Source: Undibacterium parvum (lineage in GTDB: Bacteria > Pseudomonadota > Gammaproteobacteria > Burkholderiales > Burkholderiaceae_D). From it: a DNA stretch of 64,000 bases. The notes below the pieces were generated by a model. It ran no database searches, was not told the DNA's origin, and worked only from the letters and a program-made list of their open reading frames with translations. Numbering within the stretch: the first letter of the stretch is position 1; the number at the start of each line of letters is the position of its first letter. This document shows positions 53,267 through 61,923 of this stretch, piece after piece. The position numbers and the translations under genes were made by a program. Location: the NCBI RefSeq assembly GCF_003955735.1, contig NZ_CP034464.1, positions 3,100,001 through 3,164,000 of the forward strand, given 5' to 3'.

Positions 53267-53340
53267 GCGGGTGTAGCTCAATGGTAGAGCTGAAGCTTCC
53301 CAAGCTTACGACGAGGGTTCGATTCCCTTCACCCGCTCCA
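53267..53340 (+). tRNA. tRNA-Gly (anticodon CCC)
   Basis: A 74-base cloverleaf with encoded CCA. The acceptor GCGGGTG/CACCCGC is perfect and the anticodon loop is TTCCCAA. The T-stem AGGGT-type arm pairs with its partner. The first anticodon-stem pair (27:43) is G:A. A plausible promoter, TTGCCA (53222-53227), 18 bases, TAGAAT (53246-53251), lies directly upstream, so it can be transcribed on its own. Confidence 0.93.
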
Positions 53341-53384
53341 TAATCACTACCGTTTCTATGTGCCGTCTGGCATGTTCTTGTGGC

Positions 53385-55304
53385 CTACTTGGCGCACAAA
53401 GGGATACGTATTGACACCGTCGTTCCCTGACCCAATTCACTGCTTAGCTTGAGCTCACCTGCAAGTGTATTGTTAACCAAATTGTGGACAATGTTGAGTC
53501 CTAAACCACTGCCGCCTTTGCCTCGTTTGGTCGTAAAGAAAGGGTCAAAGACACGTTTTAAATCATGTTCTGAAATACCCTTGCCATTGTCACGTACTTC
53601 AAGCAGAAGGCTGCCCTGTTGGTCACTGTCGGCACGTATATTAATCTCGCCCTCTTGTTGAGGCTCAAAGGCATGCAGTACGCAATTGTTGAGCAAATTG
53701 GTGATGATTTGATAGATAGCACCAGGATAGCTATCCATTTGTAAATCATGAGGAATATCGCAACTGATTCTGATGTGAGAGCGGCTCAGGCTAGGTGTTA
53801 ATAGCAATAAAATTTCAGCTATGGCCTCATGTAAAAAAAACACACGCCTCGCTTCGCTTTCCTGATCGATCGAGACTTGTTTAAAGCTATTAATCATCTC
53901 GGCCGCTTTTTGCAAGCCTCGCACCAAAATTTCGCTTCCCGTCCGCGCTTGCTCTATAAAATCGTTCATCTGACGGCGCGACATGCCCTGTTCTATCTGG
54001 CGTTCTACGGTGATAACGTGATCTTTTAGTGTACTTGCCACCGTGAGACTATTTCCTATCGGCGTGTTGAGCTCGTGGGCTATGCCCGACACCATAGAAA
54101 ATAAGGCGGAATTTTTTTCCATGCTGACTAATTCTGTATGCGCGGTGGCTAAGCTTTCCATTGCCGATGAGAGTTCTCGCGTGCGTTCCATGACTCTATG
54201 TTCCAGCAACAGGCCTGCGGTTTTTAAACAGTGTCTGGCTCTCAGTGTTGCTGCCACAATGAAGGCGATGACTGCGCTAAGTAAAATTCCAATCACGAGC
54301 ACGAGATATGAAAAATAATGAAAATAGCCAGCAAAGAAAGTAGATTTCGGGCGTAGGGTTAAATTCCATTTGCGACCTGCCACCTCCAATGTTTGCGTAA
54401 TATCCGTATCTTGCGGCGTGCTCGTCTTATCCAATTTGCCTGTGCTTGGATGGATTGAGCTATAAATAAATTTCCCGTCATTGGCAGTAAGATCAACCGC
54501 GATTAAGTCATACTGTGCAAGATTAGCTAGGCTTAAGGCCTGTGCAAATAAGGGGGTAATAGGGATGACCGCCGCCAAATAACCTTTAACAGCTTGCTTG
54601 CCGCCTTTAGTAAGGGCGGATGCATGCGGATCCAATACTGCTTGAGAAATAGCAAATGCCATTTGACCGGAAGAGACCTTTCCTCCTTGCATCAAATCAA
54701 ATACGCCTGAGGCTACTCCCTCGCCAGTTTCAGCGGACCTCAGTTTTGACTCCATACGAATTGGACTAAAACTCATATCAAAGCCTATGGTCCCTATGGT
54801 CGAGGGCCATGCATATAAAACCGGCACATAGACCTCGCGACCACTTACGCCTATCCATTCGTCGCCGCTCGCATCTGGTTGTATCACACGAAAATTGTGC
54901 TTGCCCTCGGCACGGGCTTTTTTCTCAAATTGAGCTAAGTCACTCGCCGCTACCAGTGGTTGCCATTCTAGGATGCGTACACTGTCTTGTTTCGCCAACG
55001 CGCGGTTGGCGTAGGTTTGAAATTGGAGATTGTTCAGATCAGGGTTGACCTCGATCATTAAAGCCCCAAACTTGACCGCGCTGATGGCGCTCGAGAGTCT
55101 GGTGTGAAACGCCTGCACAACGCGATCGCTTAGTTGATGTCGGGCATCTTGCGAACGCAGTCGATCTGCTTCGTGTAGTGAAAAAAAAGCCAGCGTACTT
55201 CCGAGTAAACCAACTACAAAAATGAAGAGTGGTAAGGCAAAATCTTTAGCGTTTAAAGATGAAACTTGGCTTGTATTGGTTTCGTCGCGAGTATTTTTCA
55301 TCAT
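53385..55304 (-). CDS. CHASE-domain sensor histidine kinase
   Basis: A 639-residue hybrid-free membrane kinase. Transmembrane segments flank a periplasmic CHASE domain: TM1 at about 27-45, CHASE at about 70-280 (with VRILEWQPLV and TIGFDMSF), and TM2 at about 325-350 (YLVLVIGILLSAVIAFIVAA). A coiled coil (365-395) leads to the HisKA-like box FSMVSGIAHELNTPIGNSL (catalytic His). The HATPase has ITNLLNNCVLHAFE (N box), VRDNGKGISE (G1) and GKGGSGLGLNIVHNL. CHASE domains sense small extracellular ligands such as cytokinin-like or peptide signals. No response regulator is adjacent, so it is an orphan kinase. It is convergent with tRNA-Gly. Confidence 0.9.
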   Translation of the reverse strand: MMKNTRDETNTSQVSSLNAKDFALPLFIFVVGLLGSTLAFFSLHEADRLRSQDARHQLSDRVVQAFHTRLSSAISAVKFGALMIEVNPDLNNLQFQTYANRALAKQDSVRILEWQPLVAASDLAQFEKKARAEGKHNFRVIQPDASGDEWIGVSGREVYVPVLYAWPSTIGTIGFDMSFSPIRMESKLRSAETGEGVASGVFDLMQGGKVSSGQMAFAISQAVLDPHASALTKGGKQAVKGYLAAVIPITPLFAQALSLANLAQYDLIAVDLTANDGKFIYSSIHPSTGKLDKTSTPQDTDITQTLEVAGRKWNLTLRPKSTFFAGYFHYFSYLVLVIGILLSAVIAFIVAATLRARHCLKTAGLLLEHRVMERTRELSSAMESLATAHTELVSMEKNSALFSMVSGIAHELNTPIGNSLTVASTLKDHVITVERQIEQGMSRRQMNDFIEQARTGSEILVRGLQKAAEMINSFKQVSIDQESEARRVFFLHEAIAEILLLLTPSLSRSHIRISCDIPHDLQMDSYPGAIYQIITNLLNNCVLHAFEPQQEGEINIRADSDQQGSLLLEVRDNGKGISEHDLKRVFDPFFTTKRGKGGSGLGLNIVHNLVNNTLAGELKLSSELGQGTTVSIRIPLCAK

Positions 55305-55352
55305 GAGCGCTAAAGGAAATTATTCGATACAAAGGCAAGCCGATTTTATTTC

Positions 55353-55456
55353 TAGGACTTACGCAAAATTGTTTCAGCTAGACTTACCGCCGTAGACAGT
55401 ACTTGAGTACGGCAAGGCGGATACAAGGACGCAGGGTCAGTTTTGAGTAAGTCCTA
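55353..55456. mobile_element. MITE-like element, copy 2 (104 bp)
   Basis: TAGGACTTACGCAAAATTG at the left end and CAGTTTTGAGTAAGTCCTA at the right end are terminal inverted repeats. The interior includes TTGAGTACGGCAAGGCGG and the CCGCC/GGCGG arms, as in copy 1 at 32276. It lies between the CHASE kinase start and the truncated chemoreceptor stop. Confidence 0.65.
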
Positions 55457-55595
55457 ATTTCATCACTTTTCCTTAGCTTAACGAATAAAGAAAGCGATAG
55501 CAAAATACTTTTGTTGTCTAATGGGTACACAAAGACAGGCTGGCGCAGGCGTCCAGCTCTCAAAATTGGGCTCGCCAACAGTAAATACTAGGTAC

Positions 55596-56120
55596 TCATA
55601 GCCTGAAGACACTCATGGATTCGACTAAAGTGTGGGATTGTTCACGCAAGCCTTCGGCGGCTGCGGCAGCTTGCTCGACTAGTGCCGCATTTTGTTGCGT
55701 CATTTCATCCATTTGGGTAATCGCTAAGTCGATTTGTTCTATGCCCGCCCTTTGCTGATCGGTGGCTGTGACGATTTCGGACATGATATCGGTTACATGT
55801 TTGACGCTGGCGACGATATCGTTCATGGCGACACCGGCGTCTCCCGCTAATTTATTCCCTGCGTCAACTTGTTCTACGCTATCACTAATGAGGGTCTTGA
55901 TTTCTTTGGCGGCGGCGCTACGCTGTGCCAGAATTCTCACTTCACTCGCCACGACCGCAAAGCCCCGCCCCTGCTCGCCAGCACGTGCCGCTTCCAGGTT
56001 CTTGGCCGCTTCGTGCATATATAGGTAGGTCGGTATGCCAGCCAGGACCAGGGCGATAATACTCAGGAGTTCAAATTTTTGCCATAGCAAAAATCGACCG
56101 AGTTGAGAGCTCATAGTCAT
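55596..56120 (-). CDS. Methyl-accepting chemotaxis protein with large internal deletion
   Basis: A 174-residue open frame that fuses two distant parts of a chemoreceptor. Residues 1-45 are a normal MCP N-terminus (cytoplasmic start [14 protein letters not shown], then one transmembrane helix). At LEAAR it jumps straight into the second half of the signalling hairpin: [16 protein letters not shown], then the C-terminal methylation helix [20 protein letters not shown] and the tail. The periplasmic ligand domain, second membrane helix, HAMP and the first signalling helix are missing, against about 540 residues in intact relatives. One Ala of the usual AQRSAAAAKEI is also absent. AGGAGAATAAA gives a good ribosome site, so it may still be made. 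Normal signalling is not expected. Confidence 0.8.
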   Translation of the reverse strand: MTMSSQLGRFLLWQKFELLSIIALVLAGIPTYLYMHEAAKNLEAARAGEQGRGFAVVASEVRILAQRSAAAKEIKTLISDSVEQVDAGNKLAGDAGVAMNDIVASVKHVTDIMSEIVTATDQQRAGIEQIDLAITQMDEMTQQNAALVEQAAAAAEGLREQSHTLVESMSVFRL

Positions 56121-56450
56121 TTTATTCTCCTATCAAATCACCCCAGAAACCTCAGCGGCGCACCCAGAGACAATAATATTTATATTAGGTCAACGATGAG
56201 GGAAATCCGATGCCATTAGTGCAATATGGAAAATACTTGCTAATTGAAAACAATGATCTATTCGGCCTCTGGCATCAAATCTGGCTTGTAGCGGCCGTGC
56301 AGCCTTGCTATTGGCTAGTATTGTGCTTTACAAAACTTTACCTTAGCGACATATCCTAGCAAGGCGGCACGCTTACAGTAGGCGCTGAGCAGACTAACTC
56401 TGCTGGGTGGGCCAAATTGCCCACTCAAATCTACGCTTACAGGTGAGTCT
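56121..56450. other. 330-bp gap between divergent chemoreceptor stub and ABC gene
   Basis: No gene is supported. The left part is AT-rich (AATAATATTTATATTAGG) and probably holds the chemoreceptor promoter. AGGTGAG at 56441-56447 is the Shine-Dalgarno of the ABC ATPase gene. No repeat-family member was found. Confidence 0.5.
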
Positions 56451-57188
56451 ATGATGTCTGCAACGCCGGTGCTTGAGCTTAAAGCCATTACCAAAAACGT
56501 CCTTACTCAAGAGGGGGATTTGGCAATACTGCGTCCGATTTCTATGCGAATAATGGCCGGTGAAACGATCGCCATTACCGGTGCTTCTGGCTCTGGAAAG
56601 TCGACCTTACTGGGTATCTTGGCGGGGCTAGATGTGCCTACTAGCGGAGAAGTGTTTTTGAGCGGGCATTGCCTGACGGCACTCGATGAAGAGGGGCGTG
56701 CCCGAGTCAGGGCTGAGAATGTGGGCTTTATCTTTCAGTCGTTTCAGCTTTTACCGGGGCTCACCGCGCTTGAAAACGTCATGCTGCCGCTGGAATTGCG
56801 CGGCAATCAGCAGGCCAGACCTATGGCGACAGAATTTTTAAATCGGGTAGGTCTGGAGTCGCGTATCCGCCACTACCCGCCCCAGTTATCCGGCGGCGAG
56901 CAGCAAAGGGTGGCGATAGCACGCGCCTTTGCCAGTCAGCCACGTATTTTGTTTGCCGATGAACCTACCGGTAATCTCGATAGCAAGACCGGTGCGCGGA
57001 TTATCGATTTACTGTTTGAACTCAATCGAGCGTCCGCTACCACCCTGGTTTTTATTACGCATGAAGAGCGTCTGGCCTGTTTGTGTCAGCGTCGCATTGT
57101 GCTAGAGGCCGGACAAATGGTTTGCGCTTCGTCTAGCCAAGTTGGGAAAGGAGAGAGCCATGCTAGCCTTGAAATTATTGCTGCGTAA
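56451..57188 (+). CDS. ybbA: ABC transporter ATPase, YbbA/LolD type
   Basis: A 245-residue ATPase of the MacB/LolD/YbbA group. Walker A is TGASGSGKST near residue 42, the Q-loop FIFQSFQLLPGLTALENV, the signature LSGGEQQRVAIARAF and Walker B ILFADEPTGNLDS; the switch His is in FITHEE. It starts with two Met codons (56451 or 56454). Its last 29 bases overlap the start of the permease gene, so the two form one transporter. In E. coli ybbA lies beside tesA and ybbP, and the same three families are found here. Confidence 0.92.
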   Translation: MMSATPVLELKAITKNVLTQEGDLAILRPISMRIMAGETIAITGASGSGKSTLLGILAGLDVPTSGEVFLSGHCLTALDEEGRARVRAENVGFIFQSFQLLPGLTALENVMLPLELRGNQQARPMATEFLNRVGLESRIRHYPPQLSGGEQQRVAIARAFASQPRILFADEPTGNLDSKTGARIIDLLFELNRASATTLVFITHEERLACLCQRRIVLEAGQMVCASSSQVGKGESHASLEIIAA

Positions 57189-59649
57189 TTGGCGTAGTGG
57201 CGAACTTAAACTGCTGAGTGCATCTCTGGTATTGGCGGTTGCCGTACTCAGTGGTATTGCGGTGTTTACCGACCGGTTAGAGACAACGATGCTGGCACAA
57301 AGTAGCAGTCTGCTAGGTGCCGATAGTGTGCTCACAGGTACTCAGGCACACAACGCAGCATGGGCGCTCGAAGCCGAACGGGATGGGATCGCACATACCC
57401 AGGCGGTAGCGTTTGAGAGCATGCTATATGCCGGTGATGAGATGGCGCTAGCCTCAGTCAAAGCGGTGGCGCAGCACTATCCCTTGCGTGGACATTTAGA
57501 AATCAGTCAACTGCCGTTTGCCGTGCAAGCACAAGATATTCAACAAGCTACAGGCATCCCTGCGGAGGGGGAAGCCTGGATAGATTCACGCTTAATGGCG
57601 GGCTTAAAAATACAACTGGGACAGCAAATAGAGCTAGGTGAGCTGAGTCTGAAAGTTAGTCAGATACTGATACGTGAACCTGAGTTATTTAGTTTAGCCC
57701 CACCTGTGTTAATTAATCTTCAGGATTTAGCTGCGAGCAAGCTGCTGCAAGCAGGTAGCCGCATTGAATATAAATGGTTGCTGGCCTCTGATAACATCGG
57801 GCAATTGGCAAACTTTGTACAAAAACTCAAGCCACGTCTAAGTCCGAGTCAGACTGTGACGGATGCTGCCAGCGTGCAGGAAAGTTTGGGTAGCGTGGCT
57901 AAAAACGCTAAAAAATTTCTGTTATTGACTGCGATACTGGCGGTGTTGTTGGCGGGCGTCGCGATCGCTATCGCAGCACAGCAGTTTTCGCAAAGACATA
58001 TCAATCAAGTGGCCCTGATCAAGAGTCTCGGGGTCAGCGCTAGTCGGATCCGCGCTCTGTATTTTGGCCAATTGCTAGCCTTGGGCATCGTCGCCTCTTT
58101 GATCGGCTTGGTCTTTGGCGAACTAATACAAAGAGCGGTGGCCGCCAGCTTGCTACAAATCTATAAAATCAGTTTAGGGCAGGGGCGCGCCTTGCCGTAT
58201 GCCCTGAGTTTTTTAAGTGGTCAGTTGTGCCTGATTTTTTTCGCCCTGCCAGCGCTTTGGTTCTTACCGACAGTGCCACCCTTGAAAATTTTGCGTAAAG
58301 AGTTGACAGTAAATTTTACCCAGCAGTGGTTACAGGCAGCGCTGGCGTTGGCAGCGGTATTTTCCCTACTTGTCTTATTTAGTGGCGATCTGATTCTGGC
58401 CTTACTGGTTGTCGCTGGGCTGATCGTGGTGGTGGTTTTTTCGATATTGCTGAGTGTGGCTTTTTTAAGTTTTAGCCGATATTTTTCTGCTAATCTGAGT
58501 GGCTACCCTCGGCTCGCCTTCGCCAATTTGCTAAGACGCAAACGATCAAACGTGATGCAAATTATCGTGTTTGCGATTGCCCTCATGTCTTTGCTCAGTT
58601 TGAGCATAGTGCGCACTTCGTTGATGGATGAGTGGAGTGCGAAATTCCCCAAAGATGCAGCAAATCATTTTCTGGAGAATATTCCGGCCGCCGAAGTCGC
58701 TGCAGTACAAGCTCTGATTGAGCAGGAAAAACTGTCACATGAGCCGTTTCATCCCGTAGTGCGCGGCCGTATCAGCGCGGTCAAGGGCATAGTGCCAGAT
58801 GAAATGATGCGTAAAAAATCGCGTACTCTGGAGTTCGAAAATGATTTTAGCTGGAGCACTCGCTTGGCCGATGGCAATCAGTTGGTCGCTGGTCAGTGGT
58901 GGGATCAGTGGCGTCAGTCGCGTCAGCCTGGGCAATTGCCAGGAGTTTCAGTCGCTGCTGCCACCGCCAAAAACATAGGCGTAACCGTGGGTGATCGCTT
59001 GCGTTTTTTTGTGGCCGGTTTCGAGTTTGAAGCTGAAGTGGCCAGTTTGCGTCAGTTTGAAGAAAGTGCCGTTAAACGCTCGTTCGCCTATTTGTTTGAG
59101 CCCGGCACGCTAGATCATTTATCGCCCACGTATAGCACGGCATTTTTTCTGCCGCCGCCGCAAACAAACTTTTTGCCACGACTCTTGCGTGCCCATCCTA
59201 GTATGCTGCTGTATCAGTTAGATCGCTTCCTGGAGCAATTGCAGAATATTATCAAGCAGGTTTCGGATGGCGTGATGTTGATCTTATGGCTGACGTTGGC
59301 AGCGGCTGCTCTGGTATTGGGTTCTGCGGTGATGAGTAGTATTGATAGTCGCAGACAAGAGAGCGCATTGTTGCGTGCGCTGGGTAGCCCCAGGGAATTG
59401 ATCCTTGCTAGTCTTTGGCTGGAATTTAGTCTTTTGGGTTTGCTGGCGGGCGTGGTCGCCATTCTGGGCGCTGAGTTTATTTTGTTCGGTCTGCAAGTAC
59501 TGGTCTTAAAAACGCCGCTACAGCCACACTATACTTACTGGCTGGCGGCACCCTTGCTAAGCGCTGCCTTGCTAGGGCTCTTCGGTGCTACGGCTTGTCG
59601 CAGTGTGCTCACTAGCGCACCTGGTCTGGTATTGCGAGGAGTAAATTAA
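57160..59649 (+). CDS. ybbP: ABC transporter permease, YbbP/FtsX-like (large)
   Basis: An 829-residue permease with two FtsX-type modules. The start at 57160 is fixed by AAAGGAGAG upstream and gives MLALKLLLRNWRSGELKLLSASLVL; five codons of open frame upstream are not used. There are about ten membrane helices: one at 18-38, a group at 250-480, and a group at 705-820. A large periplasmic segment lies between the two FtsX blocks (about 495-700). Families of this type probably extract lipids or lipoproteins rather than import solutes. The esterase-like gene that follows (two-base gap) would fit a lipid-related task, but this is inference. Confidence 0.9.
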   Translation: MLALKLLLRNWRSGELKLLSASLVLAVAVLSGIAVFTDRLETTMLAQSSSLLGADSVLTGTQAHNAAWALEAERDGIAHTQAVAFESMLYAGDEMALASVKAVAQHYPLRGHLEISQLPFAVQAQDIQQATGIPAEGEAWIDSRLMAGLKIQLGQQIELGELSLKVSQILIREPELFSLAPPVLINLQDLAASKLLQAGSRIEYKWLLASDNIGQLANFVQKLKPRLSPSQTVTDAASVQESLGSVAKNAKKFLLLTAILAVLLAGVAIAIAAQQFSQRHINQVALIKSLGVSASRIRALYFGQLLALGIVASLIGLVFGELIQRAVAASLLQIYKISLGQGRALPYALSFLSGQLCLIFFALPALWFLPTVPPLKILRKELTVNFTQQWLQAALALAAVFSLLVLFSGDLILALLVVAGLIVVVVFSILLSVAFLSFSRYFSANLSGYPRLAFANLLRRKRSNVMQIIVFAIALMSLLSLSIVRTSLMDEWSAKFPKDAANHFLENIPAAEVAAVQALIEQEKLSHEPFHPVVRGRISAVKGIVPDEMMRKKSRTLEFENDFSWSTRLADGNQLVAGQWWDQWRQSRQPGQLPGVSVAAATAKNIGVTVGDRLRFFVAGFEFEAEVASLRQFEESAVKRSFAYLFEPGTLDHLSPTYSTAFFLPPPQTNFLPRLLRAHPSMLLYQLDRFLEQLQNIIKQVSDGVMLILWLTLAAAALVLGSAVMSSIDSRRQESALLRALGSPRELILASLWLEFSLLGLLAGVVAILGAEFILFGLQVLVLKTPLQPHYTYWLAAPLLSAALLGLFGATACRSVLTSAPGLVLRGVN

Positions 59650-59650
59650 G

Positions 59651-60277
59651 ATGATGCGAATGATGAAACTAGGCGGTGTTTTATTCCTGCTTTGCATTAG
59701 CCTGGAGGTGTGTGCAAAGAGCGCCGCAGTTAAAGTCTTGGTGCTTGGTGATAGTCTCAGTGCTGGTTTTGGAATACGTTCAGAGTACGGCTGGGTGCGC
59801 CTGATGCAACAAGACTTACAGACACGGCATGGCGTGCAATTGCTCAATGCCAGCGTTAGCGGAGAAACCAGTAGTGGCGGGCTTACTCGCTTGCCAGCCC
59901 TACTGCGCGATTATCAGCCTGGTATCGTGGTCTTGGAGTTGGGTGGCAATGACGGCTTACGTGGTCAGCCTCTCACTTTGCTAGAGAGTAATCTGCAAGC
60001 GATGATAGATGCCGCTCTGGGTTCCGGTGCCAGAGTATTATTGGTCGGGATGCAGATACCGGGTAGTTACGGGGCGCGCTATAGTAAGCAATTTAAGGAA
60101 ATTTTTCCTAAAATTGCAGCTAAAAATAAGCTGTCTCTGGTGCCCTTTTTACTCGAAGCTGTGGCGGTTCATCCAGAGTGGATGCAGACCGATGGCATTC
60201 ATCCTAAGGAGGAGGGACAGGCCAGAATGAAGGAAAACGTCTTGCCGTTTTTATTGCCTATGCTGAAGTTAAAATGA
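59651..60277 (+). CDS. tesA: TesA-like multifunctional esterase / lysophospholipase L1 (SGNH fold)
   Basis: A 208-residue secreted SGNH hydrolase with a signal peptide (about 1-24, cleavage near VCAK). Block I is VLGDSLSAGFGI with the nucleophile Ser. Block II Gly lies in SGETSSGGL and block III is ELGGNDGLRG (Asn). Block V is TDGIHPKEEGQ with the Asp and His of the triad. The length is that of E. coli TesA (thioesterase I / protease I / lysophospholipase L1). It begins one base after the permease stop, in the same orientation; in E. coli tesA is divergent from ybbAP. Confidence 0.92.
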   Translation: MMRMMKLGGVLFLLCISLEVCAKSAAVKVLVLGDSLSAGFGIRSEYGWVRLMQQDLQTRHGVQLLNASVSGETSSGGLTRLPALLRDYQPGIVVLELGGNDGLRGQPLTLLESNLQAMIDAALGSGARVLLVGMQIPGSYGARYSKQFKEIFPKIAAKNKLSLVPFLLEAVAVHPEWMQTDGIHPKEEGQARMKENVLPFLLPMLKLK

Positions 60278-60371
60278 GCGGCTATCCTTCCTGTTGGAAC
60301 GATTTTTCCTGTGTACTGACTTGGATTTATTTTTCTTTTTTGTCAAAAATTTTTGTGCTGAAAGACAAGCT

Positions 60372-61136
60372 ATGCATTGCTTAAACAAGTTAACTTTGTT
60401 CCCGATGGGCCTGATGCTATTGACGCTTTGGGGGCCGGCCCGCGCCGACGGTCTGGCTGATCTGAAATCTGCCCTGAGTCGCTTGCAAGGGCAAAGCCCA
60501 CTCAAGGCGACGATAGAGCTGAAAAGCGTCCGGCGCCTGGGCGAAGGTAAGGAGTTGGAAGAAAGCAGCGCGCACGCCAGTCTGAGCGTCGAAGACGGCG
60601 CGCGTGGCATGCAAGTTTTTTACAGTAAAGAGACCTTGACGCGGGCTGAGACTGAGGCTCGTGCTAAAGGCAAGGATCCCAAGAGCAAGACACCCACTGT
60701 GACTGCCTTGAGTGAGTTGAGTACGGCTGAACTGCGCCCTATGGTGGCGGCGGCGCTTGGCTTATCAAGGCAGATCGATGAGGGTATTTTTAAGGGGGAG
60801 AAATTCGACACTTATAATGGCAAGCCAGCGCGTCTGCTGAGTTTTGAATTCACTATGGATCGCTTGAGCGAAAGAGAGCGTAAATATGTAAAAAAAATGG
60901 AAAGCACACTCGATCTGTGGATCGCTGCTGATGGCACTCCACTGGCCAGTAGTTTTCGCCAGAGTGGTTCCGGGCGCGCATTTGTGGTGGTCAGTTTTGA
61001 GCAAAAATACGATGAAGACAGCATCTACGGCTTGAGTGGTGATCGCCTGCTGCTCATGCGCAGAGAAAGCCGGCTCAGCTCTTCCGGTGCTGGCGAAAAA
61101 ATGGAAAGCAAGGTAGTCAAGACTTTGCAATTGTAG
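60372..61136 (+). CDS. Exported protein of unknown function
   Basis: Not recognised with certainty. The start at 60372 gives 254 residues with a signal peptide (LTLFPMGLMLLTLWGPARA, cleavage about residue 25). The frame is open further upstream (60294), but that part is Phe-rich and non-helical. The mature part starts LADLKSALSRLQGQSPLKAT, then has alternating hydrophobic strands: ASLSVEDGARGMQVFYS, LLSFEF, STLDLWIAADGTPLASSF and AFVVVSFEQKYDEDSIYGL. A central KGKDPKSKTPT loop is charged. The pattern loosely recalls LolA/outer-membrane-lipoprotein-sorting folds. It sits between the TesA-like gene and a two-component pair, so it may be an envelope sensor or a target of that system. Confidence 0.7.
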   Translation: MHCLNKLTLFPMGLMLLTLWGPARADGLADLKSALSRLQGQSPLKATIELKSVRRLGEGKELEESSAHASLSVEDGARGMQVFYSKETLTRAETEARAKGKDPKSKTPTVTALSELSTAELRPMVAAALGLSRQIDEGIFKGEKFDTYNGKPARLLSFEFTMDRLSERERKYVKKMESTLDLWIAADGTPLASSFRQSGSGRAFVVVSFEQKYDEDSIYGLSGDRLLLMRRESRLSSSGAGEKMESKVVKTLQL

Positions 61137-61187
61137 TCTTGCTCTGCCCCAGGCGAATAACGCATCATAATCACGAAAACTCTACCT

Positions 61188-61919
61188 ATGCATCCACGCT
61201 TGTTAATGATAGAAGACGATCAGCGTCTGGCCGATATGCTGCAGACCTATCTGCAGCAAAACGGTTTTGAGGTTGTGCATGCCAGCAGCGCGCAGCAAGG
61301 TTTGGCATTGCTGCAGGATCAGTCTCAGAGCTATGCTTTGCTGTTGCTCGATTTAATGTTGCCGGATGCCTTTGGCCTCGATGTCTGTCGCCAGATTCGC
61401 GCACAGCAAGGACCTATCGCGACGATTCCTCTGGTGATGCTTACCGCTAAGGGCGATCCTATGGACAAGGTGATAGGACTGGAGCTGGGGGCGGATGATT
61501 ATGTTGCTAAACCGTTTGAGCCGCGTGAACTGCTGGCACGCCTGCGCGCTCTGTTGCGGCGCCAGCAACAGCTGCCGGCGTATTCGCCGCAGTCCTTGGA
61601 GCCAGCCAGGGTTTTGCGTTTTGGCCGGCTAGAGATTCAATCCGATACGCGCCGCGTGTATCTGGATGGGCGAGAGCGCAGCCTCACGGCCTATCAATTC
61701 GATCTATTGCTGGTGCTGGCCGAAAGCGCCGGCAGAGTGCTGTCGCGCGAGCATTTGATGGATGCGCTCAAGGGCGAGACCCCGGATGCTTTCGATCGCT
61801 CGATTGATGTGCATGTCGGTCGCCTGCGCGCCGCCATTGAGGACGATCCCAAGCAGCCGCGTCGCATCATCACGGTGCGTGGTGCCGGTTATGTGTTCGC
61901 CAAACTACAAGATGTGTAA
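61188..61919 (+). CDS. OmpR-family response regulator
   Basis: A 243-residue regulator. The receiver domain (about 3-120) has LMIEDDQRLADML (acidic pocket), LLLLDLMLPDAFGLDV with phospho-acceptor Asp, VMLTAKG (Thr) and VAKPFEPRELLARL (Lys). A short linker is followed by a winged-helix domain (about 142-240), with LTAYQFDLLLVLAESAGRVLSREHLM and FDRSIDVHVGRLRAAIEDDP. DNA targets are unknown. The cognate kinase gene starts four bases after its stop. Confidence 0.93.
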   Translation: MHPRLLMIEDDQRLADMLQTYLQQNGFEVVHASSAQQGLALLQDQSQSYALLLLDLMLPDAFGLDVCRQIRAQQGPIATIPLVMLTAKGDPMDKVIGLELGADDYVAKPFEPRELLARLRALLRRQQQLPAYSPQSLEPARVLRFGRLEIQSDTRRVYLDGRERSLTAYQFDLLLVLAESAGRVLSREHLMDALKGETPDAFDRSIDVHVGRLRAAIEDDPKQPRRIITVRGAGYVFAKLQDV

Positions 61920-61923
61920 AACC

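Noticed and set aside
53267..56120. tRNA-Gly as an integration site for an island carrying the kinase and chemoreceptor
   Set aside because: No duplicated tRNA 3' end or integrase could be found downstream; convergent orientation alone is not enough.
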